Of a stretch of 64,000 nucleotides of DNA, positions 8,609 through 18,365 are shown piece after piece. Both the position numbers and the translations under genes were made by a program. The stretch is from Sphingobacterium sp. N143 (GTDB lineage: Bacteria > Bacteroidota > Bacteroidia > Sphingobacteriales > Sphingobacteriaceae), in assembly GCF_030325625.1 (NCBI RefSeq), contig NZ_JACAIS010000003.1, positions 1 through 64,000 on the forward strand. The letters are read 5' to 3'. The notes under the pieces are model-generated. The model did not search any database and was not told the origin of the DNA. It saw only the letters and a list, made by a program, of their open reading frames with translations. Each line of letters begins with the position of its first letter. Positions within the stretch are counted from its first letter, which is position 1.

Positions 8609-11600
8609 TTAAAAGTTAATATTAATCCCCATGTTGAAGACGCGCTGTAACGGATATGCAAAACCATTTCCACCTTGTTCTGGATCCCAAAGTTTAAATG
8701 AACTGAATGTATACAGGTTGAGCCCGCTGATATAAACTCTAAAGCTTTCCATTTTTAATTTCTGTGCGGCTTTAGAAGGCAGCGTGTAACCAATTTCTAC
8801 TGATTTTAATCGAAGAAAACTAGCATCGCGCAACCACCAGCTACTAGTCTGTAAATTGTTGGCAATGGAAGTTACATTAGTACCGAGCCTTGGATACTGT
8901 GCATACAGATTCTGATTTTCCTCTGACCAGTGACTATCTGCAAACTCTTGCAATATTTGAGTGTTACCATAAATATACTTTTGTGGGCTCTGTACAAATG
9001 GACTTGTACGCCAAGGATCTATAAAAAGTGAGACACGGGTCTGCCCTTGAAAAAATGCTGAGAAATCAAAGCCCTTATATCCGGTGGAAAAACCAAATCC
9101 ATACACGACTTCGGGAGTTGTTGGGTACCCCATGAATACCATATCCAAGTTATCAACAACACCATCACCGTTCATATCACGATACTTAATATCACCGCCC
9201 TGCGGCAAGATACCCTGGATTGTACTCCCCCATTCATCCTGTATTTTCATAGACTGGAGCGGAGAGCTCGCTGCCTCCTGATCATCAACAAAAAGACGTT
9301 CAGCGATATATCCGTATTGCCTACTTATGGGTTGCCCAATAAATTGACGCCATTTTTCGGCGTAATTGGGTTCCTCAAGATAACTGTATTTGTTTCTGGC
9401 AAAAGTAAAATTCCCACGAAACGAGGCCCATAGCCCATTACTAAAACTTTTGGAATAATCGGCCGAAAGGTCTATACCCTTGGAATCTACCTTTCCCAAA
9501 TTTGTACTCACTGTAGACTCAAGCCCCTCGGTTGATGGAATATAACGATCCCTCAAAATATCATACCTGTGGTTTTTATAGACTTCTGCAATAATATTCA
9601 GACCTTTGAGTAAGTTAGCTTCAACTGCCAGGTTTGTCTGACGAGAAGTCTCCCAGGTAATGTTGTTATTTTGGTAACTACGGATAAATACACCTTTGCG
9701 TTCATATTGATTGGCGAATCCAAATTGGGCCCAATTAGGTCCATTTGCAAGCTCAACATCTGATAAGTAAAAGAAACGTTGATTTCCAATTGCATCATTT
9801 CCGACCAAGCCATGGCTCGCCCGAATTTTCAACTTATTGAACAGACCATCTTTATTCCAGAAATCTTCGTTTGACACAACCCAAGAAGCACCAATTGTCG
9901 GAAAGAAACCAAATCGATGCTCTTTAGAAAAGCGTTCAGATCCATTGTACCCGAAATTAAACTCTGTGAAATATCGGTTTTTATAGGAATAGGTCAAGCG
10001 ACCCGCCAGCCCTATATTTCTAAACGGCAGTGAATACGGTAAAGTATACTGATCTGTTTTTGGATCCTTAGAACTTGAATAAACCGTTTCTTGCATAGTG
10101 CCTATCAAGCTTGAACTTATTCCATGTGCCCCGAAAGTACGGCTGTAATCCAAAGCTGTTTGCAGATACATAAATGTATTTGCATTGGGCTCTCCTCTGT
10201 TATAATTTAAATACTCTGTAGCAACATTATTACCCGTGGGCCTTGGGTTCAACCATAACAGACTATAAGTATTGCTTTGGTCATCGTATGTATTGATATT
10301 GTAATAGAATGGATTATATGCCAATTGAGAGTCAAAATAAGAATATCTATTTGTATTAAATAATCCCCTAAATTTCAACCCTTGGGTCAAAAATTGAAGA
10401 TTTTGATTCAATTCGAATTGCGCTGAAAGTCTAGATTCGGAAGATCTTTTTTGACCGCGTAGTAGATGCGCGTATGGGTTGTTGTACAGAATACTATTGT
10501 CATTTGTACCGCCTGCAGTACCATTGTTTCCAAATAAAATATGTTTGGTGTTAATATTGGCTTCGTCTGGTTCGTAGAATGCAGGAAATAACACAGGGCT
10601 TGTATGCATTGCCACATTATACAAGTCTGAAGCAAAAGATCCATCAGCAGTAATTGGTCCTTTGTATTCACTAAAATTGCCAGAAAGACGGACAATCAAT
10701 TCTGTCGTTTTCGTGAGGTTTACATTGACGTTAGATCGAAGCTGATAATTTTTAAAATTAACATTGTTCTTGTTATTGTTTCTTACGTCAGTCTTAAGTA
10801 CACCATAATCCTGATTGTAACTACCAGCTATAAAATATCGGGCGACGTTTCCACCGCCGCTCACACTGATATTGTTGCGATGCGTCATTGCGTTTTTCTT
10901 AAATAGCATATCCAGCCAATCCACAGCCGGATAAACAAAGGGATTACTTCCCTCAGCACCGCTCATCGTTGCTGCTGTATTACTGATCTTAGTCGGAGTA
11001 AAAGGTAAGGGCAATGAAGGATCCCTGGTAAGCGATGCTTCGTTGTAAAGACGCATATAATTCAGAGGATCACTCAATTGTATAGTCCGTGCAGATTGCG
11101 ATAAAGAGAGCTCCGAGCGGAAATTAATCTTCGCGCGACCTTCCTTTCCTTCTTTTGTACTGACTAAAATAACTCCGTTTGCTCCTCTTGCCCCATAAAG
11201 TGCAGTTGCACTTGCATCTTTGAGAATGACAAAACTGGCTATATCGTCTACATTAAGGCGTGCCAAATCATTTGTTGATAATTCAACGTTATCAATTAGA
11301 ATCAAGGGTTCCGTACGGTATCCGAACGTCGTAACACCTCGAATAAAAAATTGCGAATTATCTTGTCCGGGTTGCCCGGAACGTTGGAAACCAATGACTC
11401 CGGCAATCTGGCCAGCAAGCGCATTGGTAAGGTTACTTGCTGGGATCTTGAGCTTCCCCGGTTCTACCGACGTTACCGATCCCACAACTGCTTCTTTTCG
11501 CTGTTTCTGACTAAAGGCCGTAACAACGACTTCATCAACCTCTCTGGCACTAGCTACCAGCATAACATTCACGGGGTTACGGTCCTTCACTTCCACAGTA

Positions 11601-11863
11601 ACACTTGTGTAGCCAACAAAAGAAAATGTTAACGTTGATCCTACGTTTACCTCCAGAACAAAATTACCATTTTGATCCGTTCGGGTCTGTCTCCCGCCAG
11701 TTCCTTTGATACTGACACTGACACCTTCTATCTGTCTTCCTAACGTATCAGAGACGGATCCTGTCAGCGTAAATTTGTTTGTTTGCGCAAACAGATGCTG
11801 AGATTGCATCTGAAGAAACATAAGAAGACAAGTGCAACTCAAATAATAATAAATTGACTTCAT
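8609..11863 (-). CDS. SusC/RagA family TonB-linked outer membrane transporter
   Basis: A 1084-residue TonB-dependent receptor. After the signal peptide comes a carboxypeptidase-regulatory-like domain (about 30-108, LTGSVSDTLGR to SFVGYTSV). A TonB-box region DEVVVTAFSQKQRKE lies near 110-124, then the plug (PGQDNSQFFIRG, ILKDASATALYGARGANGVILVSTKEG), then the 22-strand barrel ending in the terminal aromatic of ININF. It lacks the FecA-type STN extension, so it is not expected to signal to an anti-sigma factor. It heads the operon that continues through susD, two lipoproteins and a glycosidase. A TAATTTTG -7-like box lies about 140 bases upstream of the start. Confidence 0.96.
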   Translation of the reverse strand: MKSIYYYLSCTCLLMFLQMQSQHLFAQTNKFTLTGSVSDTLGRQIEGVSVSIKGTGGRQTRTDQNGNFVLEVNVGSTLTFSFVGYTSVTVEVKDRNPVNVMLVASAREVDEVVVTAFSQKQRKEAVVGSVTSVEPGKLKIPASNLTNALAGQIAGVIGFQRSGQPGQDNSQFFIRGVTTFGYRTEPLILIDNVELSTNDLARLNVDDIASFVILKDASATALYGARGANGVILVSTKEGKEGRAKINFRSELSLSQSARTIQLSDPLNYMRLYNEASLTRDPSLPLPFTPTKISNTAATMSGAEGSNPFVYPAVDWLDMLFKKNAMTHRNNISVSGGGNVARYFIAGSYNQDYGVLKTDVRNNNKNNVNFKNYQLRSNVNVNLTKTTELIVRLSGNFSEYKGPITADGSFASDLYNVAMHTSPVLFPAFYEPDEANINTKHILFGNNGTAGGTNDNSILYNNPYAHLLRGQKRSSESRLSAQFELNQNLQFLTQGLKFRGLFNTNRYSYFDSQLAYNPFYYNINTYDDQSNTYSLLWLNPRPTGNNVATEYLNYNRGEPNANTFMYLQTALDYSRTFGAHGISSSLIGTMQETVYSSSKDPKTDQYTLPYSLPFRNIGLAGRLTYSYKNRYFTEFNFGYNGSERFSKEHRFGFFPTIGASWVVSNEDFWNKDGLFNKLKIRASHGLVGNDAIGNQRFFYLSDVELANGPNWAQFGFANQYERKGVFIRSYQNNNITWETSRQTNLAVEANLLKGLNIIAEVYKNHRYDILRDRYIPSTEGLESTVSTNLGKVDSKGIDLSADYSKSFSNGLWASFRGNFTFARNKYSYLEEPNYAEKWRQFIGQPISRQYGYIAERLFVDDQEAASSPLQSMKIQDEWGSTIQGILPQGGDIKYRDMNGDGVVDNLDMVFMGYPTTPEVVYGFGFSTGYKGFDFSAFFQGQTRVSLFIDPWRTSPFVQSPQKYIYGNTQILQEFADSHWSEENQNLYAQYPRLGTNVTSIANNLQTSSWWLRDASFLRLKSVEIGYTLPSKAAQKLKMESFRVYISGLNLYTFSSFKLWDPEQGGNGFAYPLQRVFNMGININF

Positions 11864-12004
11864 AGTTTGTTAATTGGTTATTTCATTGGTACTAATTTCT
11901 TCCCATTAAGCTGCCTATGGCTGTTCACAATGCTTAGTAGAAAAGCTTAAAATTGGTTATTGTCATATTATCCCACATAGGAGATCAACACGATTCTGTA
12001 AAGT

Positions 12005-12012
12005 CAAAATTA
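12005..12012 (-). promoter_or_regulatory. candidate -7 box of the susC (8609-11863) promoter
   Basis: The minus strand reads TAATTTTG, matching the Bacteroidota -7 consensus TAnnTTTG. It lies about 140 bases before the susC start and beyond the terminator of the upstream susC/D pair. I could not find a good -33 TTG at the usual distance, so support is weak. Confidence 0.3.
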
Positions 12013-12110
12013 TCCAATTATACCTGTGCCTAGAATGAACGATCTGACGGTATTGATGGATTATTTTATCGCTTAGGCACATTTCATACATCTTTCTCGA
12101 AAAAATGCAC

Positions 12111-12140
12111 AAAAAAAGGTCGAATAACTCGACCTTTTTT
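12111..12140 (-). terminator. intrinsic terminator after susD (12162-13664)
   Basis: Arms AAAAAAGGTCGA (12112-12123) and TCGACCTTTTTT (12129-12140) form a 12-bp stem with a 5-base loop. On the minus strand it ends in a T-run, 22 bases after the SusD stop codon. It separates the two minus-strand susC/D pairs into two transcription units. Confidence 0.85.
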
Positions 12141-12161
12141 CATTTCCACGACAGTTTTTAA

Positions 12162-13664
12162 TTATTGGTATCCGGGATTTTGATCTGATTCATTGATCTG
12201 ATCGTTCTGTTTTATTTCTGATTCCGGAATTGGGTAACGATTGTGGAACTCCTTTATAGAACCGCTCTCCTTCGCCCAAGGATTGCGTTGCGAAACGTAC
12301 TTCACTAGGTTTCCAGTTCGGATCAAATCCATCCTCCGCCATCCTTCAAACCCTAGTTCGCGCATCCGCTCATCCATGATCGACTCGCGCAATTGTTCCT
12401 TACCTAACCCCGTCCAGCTATATCCTTCGGGAATATTACCTTTAAATGCACGCTTCCTAACCGTATTGTTAATAAGCTGCACCGCTTCTTCTGTACGACC
12501 GAGTTCATTTAAGCATTCGGCCTTGCAAAGAAGAATGTCAGCCAGCCGGAGATAGTAAATCAACCCACCGGAGTACCAAAAATTCTGCTTTCCTTGCGTG
12601 CGTATATCTTCAAATTTTTTGGTATGCGGCTCCAGTTCATCCTGCTGTCCTGTCCAGGTAATTTTAGGTACTCTTCCATCAGGAAGTGTAAAATCATACC
12701 TTATACTACCCAGTTTACGCGTATCACCTGGCTCCCAAATTCCGCCCTTTGACTTATCATTATAATAATATGCCGTAGGCATAATAAGATCATATCCCCC
12801 GAAGTAACAATTACCATCTAAATCGGCTACAGCCCTCGACCCAGCGTGATGTTGCGCCATATTGTTATCCGGTGAAATATTGATAAATTGAAAAGCATAG
12901 ATAGATTCACTATTATTTTGATTAGTCGTCGTGTTAAACAGATCTGAATAGTTTTCTATCAGCTGATATTTCGGAATAACTTGATCAAAGCAATCCATGG
13001 CCTTTTCAAAGTCACGGAGTCCGGTTGCAACCGGAGCGGATAAGTAAACTTTACCCAAAAGCGCCAAAGCAGCTCCTTTGGTGGGTATCTTTTTATCTGT
13101 TTGACTTTCAGCGAGATTTTTACTTGCAAATTCAAGGTCTTCAATAATAAGTTCAAACACATCTTTTTCAGGCTGGCGGGCCTCCCGCATTTGATTAAGG
13201 TCAATAATGGGGATAGGTCCCCATAGCATCACAAGTTCGAAGTTCAGCGTTGCTCTGATAAAGCGAGCTTGTGCCTGTAAGGATGGTGTTTTGGCGTAAA
13301 AGACAGCTTTTGCCGCAGCTGTTATTACTGGCCATCGTTTATTCCACTGTTCAGCCAAGGACGTATTTGCAGCATTTAAACCGGAGCTATAGGTATCCAA
13401 TGATCCTTGGACACTACTTTCCCGCATTTGCTGACTTCCCTGTTTGGCTTCATCCGTCCCTAAATTGAACATAAATCCGCCCCGATCTTGTTTGGTATTA
13501 CGCCACTGTGTATATAACCCAGAAAGCAGCAGTTTAATGTTTTCTTCGTCTCCATAAACCTGTTCCTCTGTCAGTGCTGTTTTGGGTGTTTCATTTAGCG
13601 AACAACCATTGAGTAACAAAGCCATCAAGGCTAATGATACTGATTTTATTATGTTATTATTCAT
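12162..13664 (-). CDS. RagB/SusD family nutrient uptake lipoprotein
   Basis: A 500-residue SusD-like protein with lipobox Cys at about 21 (LLNGCSLNE). It has the SusD pattern of an N-terminal EEQVYGDEENIKLLLSGLY segment, helical repeats (RFIRATLNFELVMLWG, ALLGKVYLSAPVATG), and a C-terminal signature LRESIMDERMRELGFEGWRRMDLIRTG (about 430-455). It is shorter than the other SusDs in this window, which is still normal for the family. It is encoded 23 bases after its susC partner and followed at once by a strong terminator, so this pair forms a two-gene operon. It sits next to the AraC regulator gene and is probably part of the galactoside locus (inference). Confidence 0.94.
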   Translation of the reverse strand: MNNNIIKSVSLALMALLLNGCSLNETPKTALTEEQVYGDEENIKLLLSGLYTQWRNTKQDRGGFMFNLGTDEAKQGSQQMRESSVQGSLDTYSSGLNAANTSLAEQWNKRWPVITAAAKAVFYAKTPSLQAQARFIRATLNFELVMLWGPIPIIDLNQMREARQPEKDVFELIIEDLEFASKNLAESQTDKKIPTKGAALALLGKVYLSAPVATGLRDFEKAMDCFDQVIPKYQLIENYSDLFNTTTNQNNSESIYAFQFINISPDNNMAQHHAGSRAVADLDGNCYFGGYDLIMPTAYYYNDKSKGGIWEPGDTRKLGSIRYDFTLPDGRVPKITWTGQQDELEPHTKKFEDIRTQGKQNFWYSGGLIYYLRLADILLCKAECLNELGRTEEAVQLINNTVRKRAFKGNIPEGYSWTGLGKEQLRESIMDERMRELGFEGWRRMDLIRTGNLVKYVSQRNPWAKESGSIKEFHNRYPIPESEIKQNDQINESDQNPGYQ

Positions 13665-13687
13665 CGAATTTCTTTATATAGTTATAA

Positions 13688-16600
13688 TTACAATCCAACA
13701 TTTAAACCAATGACAAATGTTCTTGCAGTTGGATACCAGTCACCATTTTCAGGGTCATATCCTTTATATTTGGTTATATTAAATAGATTATTTCCGGAAA
13801 TATTCAATCTAAGGCTATTTAAGCCTACCGAGTTTAATAAGGCTTTCGGAAAATCATATGCTAAAGAAAGTGTAGCCAAACGCAAGAAAGAAGCGTTCTG
13901 TACTCCCCAAGATGTTTCACCACTACCAAATCGCAATGAATTGTCATAATTTGCTCTTGGAATAGTTGTACTTGGATTAGCTGCTGTCCAACGGTGTAAC
14001 ATATCCTTATGTGCAGCTCCATAACCTGTACCCGACATAAGCCCCTCGTAAAATCCGCTTAAGGCTTTGGCGCCATAACTATAAACAAAAACCGCATTCA
14101 AAGCAAAATTCTTGTATGCCCAATTAGACGAAAACCCACCATAGAATTTAGGATCTTTTTTGCCCACAATCACCCGATCATTTTGGTCGATAATTCCATT
14201 GCCTGCCAAACCTGCCCCTTGCTGATCTTTTGGTAAAATATCGCCAGGTTGCAACTTTTTACCCGGTAGATCTAAACTGTTGATATAAGGCATATCGGAT
14301 TCCTGAATAATACGGTCAAACTCCAACATATAGATCGTATTTAAAGACTGTCCTAAGAAGAAGTTTCCTTCCCTTTGGATATCCGTGCCTGAAAATCCAC
14401 CAAAATTATAAACGGCATCTACGTCACCAAACAATTTTGTGATCTTATTTTTATCAAAAGAAATATTTGCGCCTAAATTCCATCTGAAGTCCTTTTGGTT
14501 GAGTATTTTGGCATCTACTGTAAACTCCATCCCCTTATTTGTCATCTCACCAATATTAACTATGGCTGAATTATAGCCTGTTAATGTTGACAAAGACCTT
14601 CGCATCAATAAGTTAGAATTAACAATATTGAAGTATTCTGCGGTCAGATTAATCCTCTTGTCAAAAAATGAGGCATCAATGCCTACATTAAGCTGTTTTT
14701 GTTTTTCCCAGGTTAAATCTGTCGTACCCCGTTGACCGTTTGAATTAAAGATGACATTGCCAGATGTGTATGAAGGATAATATAAACTATAGAAAGCGTA
14801 GTCTGGAATGCGCTGATTTCCGACCTGTCCATACCCAAGACGTAGCTTAAGAAGATTGAAAGTAGCATTATCTTTTAAAAATGACTCCTGTGAAATATCC
14901 CAGGCTAGCGCTACCGATGGGAATAGCCCCCATTGCTTCCCTTTGGAAAATTTTGAAGAACCGTCATACCGGCCCGTGATCGTTGCGTAATACTTATTAT
15001 CATAATTATAATTGAAGCGTGTTACATAGGACATAATCTTGGAAGTAATAAAATCGGATCCTAAGGAGAAATTTAACTTGTCATATGCTGCACCAAGATT
15101 ATAGTATCCGAAATCATCTATTGGAAAATCACGGGCAGTCACGTTTGTATAATCACTGGAATTTTGGCTAAAATTGGTCGCAACCATTCCGTCAATATGG
15201 TGTACACCCAAATTCTTGCTGTAGGATATTGAATTATCCCATTGGAAATTATTGTTATGATTAAAATTGTGACTCGCTTTACCCCTGTAGGAATCTCTCT
15301 TAGCTTGCTGAATATCACTGGGGATATACTCATAATATTTACTCTGTAGTAAATCCATTGAAAAAGTTGACCGTATATTAAGTCCTGGAATGGGTGAAAT
15401 ATTCACATAGTTTGCTGATAGTAGCTTATTTCTGAGACGATCTTTATCTATTCGCATGGTGTTCAATGGATTTTCGAGATTTACGTCCCAATTATTACCC
15501 CAGGCCAAAATCAGCGAATCTTGGCTGATGGGTAAAAGTGGATTGGCATTTTGTGCAACCTGAAACACCTTTCCATCGACGTAATCATCCTTGGTGGCCG
15601 TAAAAGAAGTGTTGGTTCCGACTTTTAACCAGGGTTTTATCGTCCTTTCAACATTGAGACGGCCGGAATACCTTCTATAATTTGATGTTTTAACAAGACC
15701 TTGCTTATTATTGTAGCCAAAACTCAAATAAAAAGATCCCTTGTCGTTACCTCCGGAAAAAGCAAGCGAATGGTTGTTTTCAATGGCGGTACGTGTCACA
15801 GCATCAAGCCAATTGTAGGATCTTCCCTGACTGTAACTTTCTTTCTCGTAATCGGCAAACCATATTTTACCCGGGCCGAAAAGTTCTTGATCAATAAAAT
15901 CCTTTCTACTTGAACCTGGATTATTTTTGTAGAATTTTCCGCCTACAGATTCGGCATTCTCAAGTGCATCAATTCGTAATTCATAGATATCCTTGGCTCC
16001 CAAAGTGAGATCTGTATTAGAAAAATTTTGAAAGCCAAACCAAGTATCGTAACTGATCTGTCCTTCTCCTTTGTTGCCTTTTTTCGTTGTTATGACAACA
16101 ACGCCTTGTGCACCGCGCGAACCATAAAGTGCTGTGGAAGACGCATCCTTCAAGACATTCACAGAGGTCACATCATTTAAATTAAGCATATTAAAATCAG
16201 ACTCCATAATAATCCCATCCACGACATAAATCGGATTTCCTCCATACTGCATTGAATTATTTCCCCTGATCTTTATACTGGCATCTCCGCCGGGTTGTGG
16301 ATTATTCTGAATAAAGACCCCGGCAGCTTTTCCCTGTAAAGCTTCATTGACACTAGTTACTGGTCTTTCATTCAGCGCAGATTCCCCTAAACTTGCTACT
16401 GCGCCAGTAAGATCTTTTTGTTTCATAGAGGTTCCTACTACAACAACCTCTTCCAGCCCAATATTTGTAGACGCCAGCTTTATGTCAAGCAAGGATCTAT
16501 TGGCTACAGAAACCTTCATTTCTTTGTACCCAACACTACTGAATAGTAAGGTTGCCTGTGCAGGTACGTCTATTGTAAAATTTCCATATCTGTCCGAGGA

Positions 16601-16795
16601 AGCTGCTAGTTCTCCTCCAACATGTCTTATGCTTACGTTTGGAATGGGGTTATCAAGACTGTCCTTGACAGTCCCCTTCACATTAATCACAGCCGCTTGC
16701 TGTCCGAGGACCTGCATGGTAAATGAAAAATATAACAGAATAGTTAATAATGTGCCAAGGAGACCCCAACTTGGTTTAATTTTGGTTTTAGTCAT
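13688..16795 (-). CDS. SusC/RagA family TonB-linked outer membrane transporter
   Basis: A 1035-residue SusC-type receptor. It has a signal peptide, a carboxypeptidase-like regulatory domain (about 38-112), a TonB-box region LEEVVVVGTSMKQKDLTGAV (about 113-132), a plug (GGDASIKIRGNNS, VLKDASSTALYGSRGAQGVVVITTKKG), then the barrel. The C-terminus is FVIGLNVGL, ending in Leu rather than the usual aromatic. There is no STN domain. It is paired with the SusD gene downstream and is divergent, across 375 bases, from an AraC-type regulator that may control it. A second complete SusC/D pair in one locus suggests uptake of two related oligosaccharides or two sizes of the same one. Confidence 0.96.
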   Translation of the reverse strand: MTKTKIKPSWGLLGTLLTILLYFSFTMQVLGQQAAVINVKGTVKDSLDNPIPNVSIRHVGGELAASSDRYGNFTIDVPAQATLLFSSVGYKEMKVSVANRSLLDIKLASTNIGLEEVVVVGTSMKQKDLTGAVASLGESALNERPVTSVNEALQGKAAGVFIQNNPQPGGDASIKIRGNNSMQYGGNPIYVVDGIIMESDFNMLNLNDVTSVNVLKDASSTALYGSRGAQGVVVITTKKGNKGEGQISYDTWFGFQNFSNTDLTLGAKDIYELRIDALENAESVGGKFYKNNPGSSRKDFIDQELFGPGKIWFADYEKESYSQGRSYNWLDAVTRTAIENNHSLAFSGGNDKGSFYLSFGYNNKQGLVKTSNYRRYSGRLNVERTIKPWLKVGTNTSFTATKDDYVDGKVFQVAQNANPLLPISQDSLILAWGNNWDVNLENPLNTMRIDKDRLRNKLLSANYVNISPIPGLNIRSTFSMDLLQSKYYEYIPSDIQQAKRDSYRGKASHNFNHNNNFQWDNSISYSKNLGVHHIDGMVATNFSQNSSDYTNVTARDFPIDDFGYYNLGAAYDKLNFSLGSDFITSKIMSYVTRFNYNYDNKYYATITGRYDGSSKFSKGKQWGLFPSVALAWDISQESFLKDNATFNLLKLRLGYGQVGNQRIPDYAFYSLYYPSYTSGNVIFNSNGQRGTTDLTWEKQKQLNVGIDASFFDKRINLTAEYFNIVNSNLLMRRSLSTLTGYNSAIVNIGEMTNKGMEFTVDAKILNQKDFRWNLGANISFDKNKITKLFGDVDAVYNFGGFSGTDIQREGNFFLGQSLNTIYMLEFDRIIQESDMPYINSLDLPGKKLQPGDILPKDQQGAGLAGNGIIDQNDRVIVGKKDPKFYGGFSSNWAYKNFALNAVFVYSYGAKALSGFYEGLMSGTGYGAAHKDMLHRWTAANPSTTIPRANYDNSLRFGSGETSWGVQNASFLRLATLSLAYDFPKALLNSVGLNSLRLNISGNNLFNITKYKGYDPENGDWYPTARTFVIGLNVGL

Positions 16796-17170
16796 TTCAT
16801 TTGGTTTTATAAATTCCTTAGTTATTCAGGTTGAAAGTTAGATTGTTTTTGAAAGCTGGAAATAGACTATATTATTGTTAAAATGGAATTATTGATTAGA
16901 AATTGAACAAGCTCATTCATTTTTTGTAGTAGGGACCTATTGTCTGCCATGATATCAAAATTATGGGTTCATCTACCAGCAAGAATTTTAGAAGAAAATT
17001 TTCAAAAACAAAAAAAAACCTTTATTTTCAAAAGCTATTTCAGATTGTTTTTATGGTTTAAGGGTCACCTATTAAACTTCGAAGAATTAGTAACCGAAAA
17101 GTACTCCATTATCCATCCAAAAATGATTTTTCTATAAATTAAAAGGCTTTGTAATCCAAAATATTGATAT
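16796..17170. other. divergent promoter region between susC and araC-type gene
   Basis: This AT-rich gap separates the starts of susC (-) and the AraC-type gene (+), so it must hold both promoters. I found no convincing TAnnTTTG box with a matched -33 on either strand and no strong palindrome. A short open frame (16940-17137) has no protein-like features. Confidence 0.4.
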
Positions 17171-18073
17171 ATGGAAAGTGTTGAAAAATTAGAAGGTTTT
17201 GAAGGTCAGGTTAGGATTGTAATACCTCCGCTGATCATTAAAGAAAATGTTAAATACCAGCAATTTAACTCGTTCTACCTAACGGATATAGGCTATTATC
17301 CCAAAGCTAAAAACCACTATTGTGACCGCCCAAACGGTTGCCCAGAACACATACTCTTACATTGCGTCGATGGACGCGGAGTCGTAAAAATTGATCAGAA
17401 AGAATATCTGTTAGAAGCAAATGAATTTATCTTGATCCCAGCAAATACACCCCATTTTTATCATGCAAACTTTAATATGCCCTGGACGATATATTGGATG
17501 CACTTCTATGGAAGCCATACCTCATTAATTATTGAAGAAATCTATAAAAAAGTTCAAAATGAACACAACAAATTGACTTTTGAGGGTGAATTGGTGAATA
17601 TATTTAATCGCTATTGTAGATTGTTGCAAAAAGGATATAGTAAGGAAATTCTCAAATATATTTCTATGAGCCTTCCAAATTTCTTCAGTGGATACCTTTT
17701 TCCTGATTTATTCAAAAACATTGACAATACTGATACGGATGTTGTTGATAAATCAATTTTGTTTTTACAGGATAATATAGGCAATAGACTTGGTCTAAAA
17801 GAAATTGCGGACAATAGCAATCTATCTGTTTCTCATTTCAGTAAACTATTTAGAAATAGAACAGGATATTCGCCAATTGAGTACTTGAACCATCTAAAGA
17901 TTCAAAAGGCGTGCTATCAGTTGCAGTTCTCCGAAAAAAGAGTTTCAATCATTTCATTCGAACTTGGATTTGAAGATCAATATTATTTTTCCAGGCTTTT
18001 TAAGGAGCATATGGGTGTTTCCCCCGTTCACTATCGAGATAGTTTAAAAACAGATAATAAAAAAATCCATTAA
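17171..18073 (+). CDS. AraC family transcriptional regulator with cupin sensor domain
   Basis: A 300-residue regulator. Residues about 45-110 form a cupin-type sugar-binding fold (GRGVVKIDQKEYLLEANEFILIPANTPHFYHA), as in AraC/RhaS. Residues about 200-295 hold the double helix-turn-helix (LKEIADNSNLSVSHFSKLFRNRTG and IISFELGFEDQYYFSRLFKEHMG, ending in GVSPVHYRDS). There is no membrane segment, so it senses a cytoplasmic sugar rather than acting as a hybrid two-component system. It is the only regulator inside the galactoside locus, flanked by susC/D and by the sugar-acid kinase and aldolase genes, and is the obvious candidate activator. A galactose-derived inducer is inference. Confidence 0.93.
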   Translation: MESVEKLEGFEGQVRIVIPPLIIKENVKYQQFNSFYLTDIGYYPKAKNHYCDRPNGCPEHILLHCVDGRGVVKIDQKEYLLEANEFILIPANTPHFYHANFNMPWTIYWMHFYGSHTSLIIEEIYKKVQNEHNKLTFEGELVNIFNRYCRLLQKGYSKEILKYISMSLPNFFSGYLFPDLFKNIDNTDTDVVDKSILFLQDNIGNRLGLKEIADNSNLSVSHFSKLFRNRTGYSPIEYLNHLKIQKACYQLQFSEKRVSIISFELGFEDQYYFSRLFKEHMGVSPVHYRDSLKTDNKKIH

Positions 18074-18365
18074 CTAACTGCAATTATACATCTTAATATA
18101 AAATCAAGGCAATAACTTTAAAAGCTATTACGACTTAATGCTAATTCAAAAATGAGCAGTATGGTTTTTAAATTGTTAGTACCTTTTTTTAGAAGGTTAC
18201 AGTTTTCAAATTGGGTTACCTCACGGTTCTATGATTTACATAAGGGTCCGAATTTCTTCCGTATTGCAAATTCTACCAGCAAGAAATGGGGTGAGGCAAT
18301 TTTAGTCAAAAATTTCCCCATGCCAGCTGCTGTATATTAGACCAATACCAAATTATTAACTATTA

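Noticed and set aside
16347-16841. 164-codon plus-strand frame opposite susC
   Set aside because: It lies over the signal, regulatory and TonB-box region of SusC, which is certain on the minus strand.
16972-18285. Direct repeat TCTACCAGCAAGAA at 16972 and 18272 flanking the AraC gene
   Set aside because: Several 14-base repeats are expected by chance in 64 kb, there are no inverted ends and no transposase, so it is not evidence of insertion.
18152-18340. 62-codon open frame between the AraC gene and the kinase gene
   Set aside because: No recognisable family, composition dominated by basic and aromatic residues, and no conserved-looking motif. It fills a gap that needs only a promoter.
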